Source: JBIOUF01 sp044866695 (GTDB lineage Bacteria; Actinomycetota; Actinomycetes; Propionibacteriales; Nocardioidaceae). From it: a stretch of 9,609 nt of DNA. The DNA lies in NCBI GenBank assembly GCA_044866695.1, contig JBIOUF010000232.1:1-9609 (forward strand), read 5' to 3'. The translations under genes were made by a program, and so were the position numbers. The notes beneath the pieces are model-generated. The model had not been told where the DNA came from. It saw nothing but the letters and a program-made list of their open reading frames with translations, and searched no databases. Positions within the stretch are counted from its first letter, which is position 1, and every line of letters starts with the position of its first letter. This document shows positions 1-5,382 of the stretch, one piece after another.

Positions 1-389
1 TCACCGCGCAGTCGGGTTCGCTCGTCTCCCTTGGAGGTCGCCAGCTGCAGCAGCAGGGCGGTGAAGGGCTCGAGCGTGTCCTCCATGGCGATCCGCATCT
101 CCGCACGGGCGGTCTGGGCGCTCGCCAGGGCATCGGCCTCCGCGCGGGCGGCGCGTCCCTGCTGCCACAGCGGGATTCCCACTCCTGTCGCGGTGAACGC
201 CGCTCCGGCCGCGATCATCAGCACCCGCACCGCGCCGCGCGTCTCCCCCGACGAGACCGAGACCAGCCACGCCGAGACCGACGCCGTCACGGTGGCAGGC
301 AGGACCCACCGCCACTGGAGCGGCACACGACGGCGGAACGTGCCCATCCTGGCCGGCCCCGCCGCGACTGCGCCACGAACTGTCGGCAT
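1..389 (-). CDS. Two-TM membrane protein, N-terminal part (runs off window start)
   Basis: This frame has no stop before the window edge, so only the first 129 residues are visible. It begins MPTVRGAVAAG. A basic stretch (RRRVPLQWRW) is followed by a hydrophobic segment at about residues 28-46, a short polar turn (SSGETRG) and a second hydrophobic segment at about 54-76. After this comes a charged, helix-prone stretch from about 78 (RAARAEADALASAQTARAEM) leading to an amphipathic region near EPFTALLLQL. This is a membrane hairpin followed by a cytoplasmic coiled-coil-like linker, so a soluble domain probably lies beyond the window. ATG at 389 is chosen because a purine-rich GAGAGAAAG precedes it; ATG at 347 (residue 15) is an alternative. 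The gene follows the broken CHAT gene on the same strand after 197 bp. I do not recognise the family and assign no function. Confidence 0.6.
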   Translation of the reverse strand, partial: MPTVRGAVAAGPARMGTFRRRVPLQWRWVLPATVTASVSAWLVSVSSGETRGAVRVLMIAAGAAFTATGVGIPLWQQGRAARAEADALASAQTARAEMRIAMEDTLEPFTALLLQLATSKGDERTRLRG

Positions 390-586
390 ACCTTTACTTT
401 CTCTCGCGACGCAAGAATGCCCGCCGAGGGAAGCCGGTGCAGCGGCTCCTCGCCCCAAGCTGGCCCGCCCCCCGGGGCGTCAAGAGCTGGGCAGTGGTGT
501 AACTGGACGTCCCCGGCCGCCGACCGCAAGCCCCAGGTCAACGCCCTCTCCGAGCCGATCGTGTGCCTCTCGTCTTCGAAGCCGGG

Positions 587-2024
587 TCAGGCGGGTGCTA
601 CCACGAGGAGGTCGGATACGTCCTCGGTCTCGGGGCCCTCGACGTGCAGCCGATAGACACCCGGCTCCTTCGGGGGGAACTCCACATCCGTGGGTCCGCC
701 GACGGGCGCCATCTCACGGATATCCACGGGCATGGCCGGTTCGCCGGGGCCGCCGACCCAGGTGAGGGATGCGACGAGCTTGCCGACCGCGCACCGCTGG
801 AACAGGCGCTCGCTGCCTGCCGTGAGGCAACCCCAGGGCAGGAGGTGCAGCAGGCCGTGGGGTACGACGAGGAGAGTCTCGGTGCTGCCGAGTCGCTCGG
901 CGACGGTCGCCGGCAACAGCTGGTCGACGCCGACGCCGATGCGGATCTGCTCCAGCAGGTCGTCGCGACGTGCGATCAGGTGAAGCCTCGTCTGAATCGT
1001 GCCAGCCGACCCGCTGCCGTTGTACTGCGCGAAGGCCAGCGCGTCGATCTGCTGCGACACCGCGTCGAACTCAGCCTCCTGCTCTGTGGGATCTGCGGCC
1101 GGAGCACGCGGAACGCTGATCGTCGCCGCCAGTGCCCGCGACTTGACCGTCTCCACGCACCACGCCACCGCGCCGGCGCCGTGGTGGTCCAGCGCGGCGT
1201 CCACCGCCTCCTCGGCCATCGGCAGCTTGTCACGCACGAACGACGTATCGAGCCGGTATCCCAGTGGTGCCATGCGCAGCCTGTCGGCATGCGACATGCC
1301 CGCCCGGAACGCGTCGACGGACTGGGCGTCCTTGCCGAGCTCGGACAGCGCCTTGGCGCGCCGCCACTGGAGCTTCCACGCCAGGTCGAGGTCGGGGTAC
1401 GTCGACTGGTCGCGCAGGCCGTCCTCGGCGAGAGCCAGCGCCTCGCTGGGATCGTCGAGGAGCAGGTGGAGGTCAGCCTGTAGCTGGCGAAGCGCTGCCC
1501 GGCGGGGCCGCGTGAGCCCACCGTCGAACGCTGGCGCGATGCCGGTGAGCAGTCGCCGGGCGGTCGCAGTGTCGCCGCGTGCGACGGCGATCGCCGCGAG
1601 GTGGAAGTCGATGCCCGCCGGGACTCCGATCTCCACCGCGAACGGCCGCGCCAAGCATCGCCCGGTCCCGTCGTACGGAGGCGGCGGCGGTAGCGCCGAG
1701 GTACGTCGCCGTGACGCTGTCCGCCTCCTCACGGAGCCGTTTCGCAGCCCCGGTGTCGCCGGCGGCCTGCCGGTGGTCGGCGTAGATGGACAGCTGCTGC
1801 ACGAGGGGCTGCGCGAAGGCGGAAAGATCGAACCCGCCGGGCGACTCGGCCTCGAACGACGCGACGCCGGCCCGCAGGCGCCGTGCCAGCGCGAGGTAGC
1901 GCTCGTACGCGTCGTCCGACGGGCGTCGGCCACCACCCACGAGAGCGAACATGGCAGTGTCGGCCTACTGCTGCAGGGCAGCGAGCTCCTGCAACCACGC
2001 CACTGGGTCCCTGGGGGAGCTCAC
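587..2024 (-). pseudogene. TPR + CHAT-type protein gene, apparently broken (nonsense + frameshift)
   Basis: Three pieces read as one protein. Piece 1 starts at GTG 2024 and overlaps the M48 stop by GTGA. It encodes VSSPRDPVAWLQELAALQQ and then hits TAG at 1965-1967. The same frame continues from ATG 1952 (MFALVGGGRRPSDDAYERYL) to about 1690, giving helical, TPR-like sequence. Sensible sequence then moves to another frame (LARPFAVEIGVPAGIDFHLA onward) and runs to TGA at 587. This second part has further TPR-like helices (GDTATARRLLTGI, DPSEALALAEDGL, AKALSELGKDAQSVDAFRAG) and the start of a CHAT (caspase-like) domain: a VETVKSRALAATI helix and the VVPHGLLHLLPWGCL strand-turn at about 820-870. 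The expected catalytic His and Cys blocks of CHAT are absent. After SLTW comes a 55-residue, beta-rich tail (PKEPGVYRLHVEGP). CHAT proteins usually act as peptidases or signalling adaptors, often in stress or conflict systems. This copy looks inactive unless the defects are sequencing errors. Confidence 0.65.
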
Positions 2025-2923
2025 GGCCGTAGAGCGGTCCGCGTCTTGTCGAACTCACCCTCCTCGATCCACCGGTGCAGCTGCCTGGCGCGCTCCGCGG
2101 GAAGGGGGTGGGTCGAGGCGTCGCGGATCCGCTGCCGGTGGCGCTGGGCCTTCCTGCTGTCACCCGCGAGGTCGTCGAGGCGCTGGGCCTGCTCGAGGAA
2201 GGCTCCCGCGTCGAGACCGTCCCCGAAGCGCACGGGCGCTCCCGCGAGCTTCAGCAGCATCCGAATGCACACGTCCTCGTCCTGGACCACGAGCATCGCG
2301 GCACGGTCCGCGGAGAGCTCGGAGCGCTGGTCCCAGTCGTTGAGAGCCCGGCGGACGTACGGCAGCACCAGCTGGGCGCCCAGCGCCGCGAAGCCGTTCC
2401 GGCCGGCGGACCGGACCGACTCGGTGCCGAGCTCCACCAGCCATCGAGCCATCTCCTTGTAGAGCACGTGGCTGCACTTGATGTGCCCCAGCTCGTGGGC
2501 GATGACCGCCCTGAGCTCCTGGTCGGACATCGCGTCGACAAGATCGGAGCAGAGGACGATGTAGGGCCGGTTGTGCCCACTCGTGTAGGCGTTGACGGGT
2601 CCCGGCTGCACGTAGAGCTCGGGCTCCTCCATATCCAGCGCCCGGCAGGACTCCACGAGGAGCTCGTGGACTGCGGGGAGCTGCCGCTTGGTCACCCGGA
2701 TGCTCGAGGCGGTCAGGGCGACGTGTGCTCCTGTCTCGTGCTGCCACTCGAGGAGCTTGGCAACCGCTCGGTCGAACCCCCGGACCCGGTGCAGCGCTGC
2801 CGTGGCACTCCGGTCGTACGGGTGGGCGAATGCGGCAGCGTCCAGGCCGCGCGGCTCGTGGTCTGCCGCCGCGGTGCCGGCGCCCGCAGCGGCTGGGGTC
2901 ATGGTGGGCGAGGCCTGCGTCAT
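2021..2923 (-). CDS. M48-family zinc metallopeptidase, soluble
   Basis: This 300-residue protein carries the zinc peptidase motif HELGH at residues 143-147 (two His ligands and the general-base Glu144). The third ligand is Glu202 in ELSADRAA, the ExxAD helix typical of M48. Before these lies the usual M48 lead-in with the NAYTSG and YIVLCSDLVDAM strands (about 111-132). A THPLPAERARQL segment near 271 matches the conserved C-terminal THP block of M48. Unlike HtpX or Ste24, I see no convincing transmembrane helix or signal peptide, so it is probably cytosolic. The N-terminal 30 residues are Ala-rich and likely flexible. The start at ATG 2923 is supported by AAGGAAGG seven bases upstream. Its stop overlaps the GTG of the downstream CHAT-type gene, which implies translational coupling and a shared role. 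The metallopeptidase itself looks intact. The substrate is unknown; the M48 assignment is firm. Confidence 0.9.
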   Translation of the reverse strand: MTQASPTMTPAAAGAGTAAADHEPRGLDAAAFAHPYDRSATAALHRVRGFDRAVAKLLEWQHETGAHVALTASSIRVTKRQLPAVHELLVESCRALDMEEPELYVQPGPVNAYTSGHNRPYIVLCSDLVDAMSDQELRAVIAHELGHIKCSHVLYKEMARWLVELGTESVRSAGRNGFAALGAQLVLPYVRRALNDWDQRSELSADRAAMLVVQDEDVCIRMLLKLAGAPVRFGDGLDAGAFLEQAQRLDDLAGDSRKAQRHRQRIRDASTHPLPAERARQLHRWIEEGEFDKTRTALRP

Positions 2924-3014
2924 CGGTGCACCTTCCTTCGGGGAGCCAGTGGGGGTACCTGGGTGTCGTGGTCGCGGCTCTTGTTCTCGACCATCCGCTC
3001 ACGGTGGTGGCTCG

Positions 3015-3038
3015 ACCGCCCCGGGGTCATGAGGCGGT
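3015..3038. promoter_or_regulatory. Inverted repeat upstream of the M48 gene
   Basis: ACCGCC (3015-3020) and GGCGGT (3033-3038) form a perfect 6-bp inverted repeat with a 12-base spacer. It lies about 90 bp before the M48 start and about 90 bp after the response-regulator stop. It could be an operator or a weak terminator. In this GC content a 6-bp repeat can occur by chance, so the call is tentative. Confidence 0.2.
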
Positions 3039-3086
3039 GCCCCCAGCCGGGACGGGAGGCGCGCCCGGATGGCTCGGGACACAGGC

Positions 3087-3098
3087 CCGCAGCTGCGG
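3087..3098. repeat. Perfect 12-bp palindrome downstream of the response regulator
   Basis: CCGCAGCTGCGG is a perfect 12-bp palindrome 27-38 bases past the response-regulator stop codon. It has no loop, so it is a poor intrinsic terminator by itself. It may be a protein-binding site in the 201-bp spacer ahead of the M48 gene. Chance is possible. Confidence 0.2.
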
Positions 3099-3124
3099 CT
3101 CGCCCACGGACCTCTGAGCGATGG

Positions 3125-3865
3125 TCAGCCGTCCGCGAGACCGGCTCGGCGCGCGCGGATCGCCGCTTGGGTCCGGTCGGCGACCTGCAGCTTGCTGAAG
3201 ATGTTCGAGACGTGGTTGCGGACCGTCTTCGGGCTCAGGTAGAGCCGGCGGGCGATCGCCGCGTTGTTCTCTCCCTGGGCGATGAGCGCGAGGATCTCTC
3301 GCTCCCGATCGGTGAGCTCGGGGAAGATCTCAGCCTGCAGCCGCGGCGAGGAGAAGTACTCGATGATCCGGTGGGCGATGCTCTGACCGAACACCGCGGT
3401 GCCGGTGCCGAGCGCGAGGACCGCATGCACGATGTCGGCCTGGTCGGCGGTCTTCAGCAGGTAGCCACGGGCGCCCGCGCGCATCGCCGCGAAAACGGAC
3501 TCGTCGTCGCCGTACATCGTCAGCATCAGCACGCCGATGTGGGGGCTGGCTCGGACGATCGTGCGGGTGGCCTCGATCCCGGTGACTCCGGGCATCTGGA
3601 GATCCATGAGGACGACGTCGGGTTGGAGCTGGCTGGCCGAGGTGATCGCCTCTTCGCCGGACGCCGCCTTGCCGACGACATCGATCCTTTCCTCGCACGC
3701 GAGCACCGAGGAGAGCCCTTCCCGGAACACAGGGTGGTCGTCGACGATGAGGACCCGAGTCCGCTCCATGTCGCCGTCCCAGGGCATCTGCTCGCCGGTG
3801 GGGCGAGAAGCCGAGCCAGAGGCACTGCCGCTTCCATCCTCCACCCGGGCCTCGCCGTCTGTCAT
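3125..3865 (-). CDS. NarL/LuxR-family response regulator
   Basis: The protein has 246 residues from ATG 3865. The receiver domain covers about residues 35-150: acidic pair D42-D43 in VLIVDDHPVFREGL, phospho-acceptor D88 in VVLMDLQMPGVTG, T116 in VLMLTMYG, and K138 in GYLLKT. A LuxR-type helix-turn-helix fills about 183-240 (LTDREREILALIAQGENNAA, then the LSPKTVRNHVSNIFSKLQV recognition part). It should be a DNA-binding regulator switched on by phosphorylation from a HisKA_3 kinase; the divergent kinase at 5383 is the obvious partner. ATG 3865 overlaps the GH1 stop as ATGA, which argues for coupled translation and this start. It adds a 32-residue Gly/Ser-rich leader unusual for the family, so ATG 3769 (MERTRVLIVDD), which gives the normal NarL length, remains possible. 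The same frame stays open further upstream inside the GH1 gene, but that stretch is not protein-like. Confidence 0.92.
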   Translation of the reverse strand: MTDGEARVEDGSGSASGSASRPTGEQMPWDGDMERTRVLIVDDHPVFREGLSSVLACEERIDVVGKAASGEEAITSASQLQPDVVLMDLQMPGVTGIEATRTIVRASPHIGVLMLTMYGDDESVFAAMRAGARGYLLKTADQADIVHAVLALGTGTAVFGQSIAHRIIEYFSSPRLQAEIFPELTDREREILALIAQGENNAAIARRLYLSPKTVRNHVSNIFSKLQVADRTQAAIRARRAGLADG

Positions 3866-5340
3866 GTCCCGGGCCCGGGGTCGTGAGCGTCGTGGTGCCG
3901 GGCGATCGCCTCCCGGTACAGGCGGGCGCCTGCGGTGGGCGTCCTGGTCAGGGACCGGCGGTCCAGCGAGAACAGCCCGAACCGGGCCCCCCACCCGAAG
4001 GCCCACTCGAAGTTGTCCACCAGCGACCAGTGCACGTACCCGCGAACGTCGCCCCCCTCCCGGGTCACGCGTGCGATCGTCGCGAGTGCGTTCGCCAACC
4101 CCTGGCACCTCCGCGTATCGGGCCGGTCGCCGTCGCAGATCCCGTGCTCGGTGACCACCATGGGCAGCCGGTACCGCGCCATTCCGGCGAGCGCCTGGCC
4201 CAGGGACCGGTCGTCGAGATCGCAGCCCAGGTCGTCGACCGTGCCGCGGGCTGAGGGCCCCACGTCGAAGGCCTCCAGGCCGGCCCACGGCCGAGGCCGT
4301 AGGCGGGCGTAGAGCGGGTAGTAGTGGTTGACGCCGAGGAAGTCCTGGGTCCCGGCCAGTCCCGGGTGGTGAGCGCGCCGCCAGAGGGGCGGAAGGCGCA
4401 GCCGAAGGTGCCCGGTCACGAGCGCCGTCGGAACGGCGTGGTTGTACGTCCGGTCCAGCGCCCGGGCCAGCAGACAGTCGCCGGGATGGCCGGCTCGCCC
4501 GGGGCGGAAGGGGACGACGTGGTGGGCCAGCCCCACCTGGCAGCGTCGCCCGGCGGTCGCGCCTCGGGCCGACGCGGCGCGGTGGATCAGCCGGTATGCG
4601 TCAGCGTGGGCGAGCAGGAGGTTCTCCAGGACCTGCCCGCCCACGGCTGGGTCTGCTTGACCGGGCGGCCATACGCCGCGGAGCCACCCCTGCACGACGT
4701 ACCCCACCGGCTCGTTGACGGTGACCCAGTCGTCGACCAGGTCACCCAGCCGGGCGACAACACGGTTTACGAAGCCCAGCCATGCATCCACGGCGGCGCC
4801 GTCGGCGAACCCGCCCAGTCCGGTCACCCAGGTGGGCTCGGTGAAGTGGTGCAGGGTGAGCATCGGTCGGATGCCTGCGGCGCGGAGCCGACGGCACCAC
4901 TCCCGGTAGCGCGAGAGCGCTCCGTCGTCGACGTGGCCCGGACGGGGCTCGATCCGGCTCCACTCGACCGAGAACCGGTAGCAGTCCACACCCAACCACC
5001 TCAGCAGCGCGAGGTCCTGGTCGAACCGGTTCCAGCTGTCCGCGGCGCGCCCGCACCTGTCGTGGCCGAGGACGGTCGGGCCGCCATCCGGGCGTGTGCG
5101 CCGCTCCCAGTCGGCCCAGTTGTTGTCGTTGATGCCGCCCTCCACCTGGTACGCCGACGTCGCAACGCCGAAGGAGAAGCGAGGGGGGAACGACCATGGT
5201 CCCGGAGCGCCCGGCGGCGTTGACGAGAAGGGCCGCGGGACGGACGCTGGCTGCGAGGCGTCGACGGCCTCCTGGGGCGGTCGGCTAGTGCGGGCGGCCC
5301 TCATGTCGTCATGCTGGGCCGTGGGTGATCCCACCGTCAT
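3862..5340 (-). CDS. Glycoside hydrolase family 1 beta-glucosidase-type enzyme
   Basis: This 492-residue (beta/alpha)8-barrel enzyme shows the whole GH1 motif series. It has FSFGVATSAYQVEGG (Q65, sugar binding), TLHHFTEPTW (H164), the acid/base Glu210 in TVNEP, GVNHYY (N338), the nucleophile Glu398 in VVTEHG, and HWSLVDNFEW (W438, E445, glucose-site residues). It should hydrolyse beta-linked glucosides or related glycosides by the retaining mechanism. The nucleophile motif is TEHG rather than the usual TENG, which may alter specificity. There is no signal peptide, so it is likely cytoplasmic. About 48 Pro/Ser/Ala-rich residues precede the barrel. The start could therefore be ATG 5340, preceded by AGAGGGG at a long 11-base spacing, or ATG 5304 (residue 13). 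The gene overlaps the response-regulator start by ATGA and diverges from the sensor kinase across 42 bp. No sugar transporter or LacI-type regulator is next to it. Confidence 0.92.
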   Translation of the reverse strand: MTVGSPTAQHDDMRAARTSRPPQEAVDASQPASVPRPFSSTPPGAPGPWSFPPRFSFGVATSAYQVEGGINDNNWADWERRTRPDGGPTVLGHDRCGRAADSWNRFDQDLALLRWLGVDCYRFSVEWSRIEPRPGHVDDGALSRYREWCRRLRAAGIRPMLTLHHFTEPTWVTGLGGFADGAAVDAWLGFVNRVVARLGDLVDDWVTVNEPVGYVVQGWLRGVWPPGQADPAVGGQVLENLLLAHADAYRLIHRAASARGATAGRRCQVGLAHHVVPFRPGRAGHPGDCLLARALDRTYNHAVPTALVTGHLRLRLPPLWRRAHHPGLAGTQDFLGVNHYYPLYARLRPRPWAGLEAFDVGPSARGTVDDLGCDLDDRSLGQALAGMARYRLPMVVTEHGICDGDRPDTRRCQGLANALATIARVTREGGDVRGYVHWSLVDNFEWAFGWGARFGLFSLDRRSLTRTPTAGARLYREAIARHHDAHDPGPGT

Positions 5341-5354
5341 GGGACTGCGGTCCC
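5321..5354. promoter_or_regulatory. Pair of short inverted repeats in the divergent start region
   Basis: Two perfect inverted repeats of the same shape, 5-bp arm, 4-base spacer, 5-bp arm, lie side by side. They are GTGGG-TGAT-CCCAC at 5321-5334 (codons 3-7 of the GH1 gene) and GGGAC-TGCG-GTCCC at 5341-5354 (directly before the GH1 ATG). Their starts are 20 bp apart, about two helical turns. They sit between the two divergent starts and partly cover the GH1 ribosome site. A role as operator for the nearby NarL-type regulator, or as an RNA structure controlling GH1 translation, is inferred only. Confidence 0.3.
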
Positions 5355-5369
5355 CTCTTGCTCGGGACG

Positions 5370-5376
5370 AGGAGGG
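5370..5376 (+). promoter_or_regulatory. Ribosome binding site of the sensor kinase gene
   Basis: AGGAGGG lies six bases before GTG 5383. This near-consensus site decides the GTG start of the kinase, ahead of the internal ATG at codon 31, which falls inside the first membrane segment. Confidence 0.75.
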
Positions 5377-5382
5377 TGGGTA

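Noticed and set aside
31..765. Plus-strand open frame of 244 codons near the left edge
   Set aside because: It spans the opposite-strand membrane gene and the spacer. The product is Arg/Pro/Ser-rich with no structure. The minus-strand open-ended frame has proper TM helices.
563..1483. Plus-strand open frame of 306 codons opposite the CHAT-type gene
   Set aside because: The minus strand shows PHGLLHLLPW and TPR-like helices, while the plus-strand product is compositionally biased and motif-free.
1655..1700. Programmed ribosomal frameshift in the CHAT-type gene
   Set aside because: No slippery heptamer or downstream pseudoknot was recognised. The nearby nonsense codon and the missing catalytic half make decay or sequence error more likely.
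999..2462. Long plus-strand open frame of 487 codons
   Set aside because: It lies opposite the M48 and CHAT-type genes. Its product is Ser/Arg/Ala-rich with no domain, as expected from the antisense of high-GC coding DNA.
2075..3886. Plus-strand open frame of 603 codons
   Set aside because: It is antisense to the M48 and response-regulator genes, both supported by clear motifs. The translation shows no recognisable motif.
3866..4288. Upstream extension of the response-regulator frame into the GH1 gene
   Set aside because: The extension is Arg/Pro/Gly-rich and out of frame with the GH1 coding sequence; the ATGA start at 3865 explains the gene better.
4324..5223. Plus-strand open frame of 299 codons opposite the GH1 gene
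   Set aside because: It is antisense to the full set of GH1 motifs.
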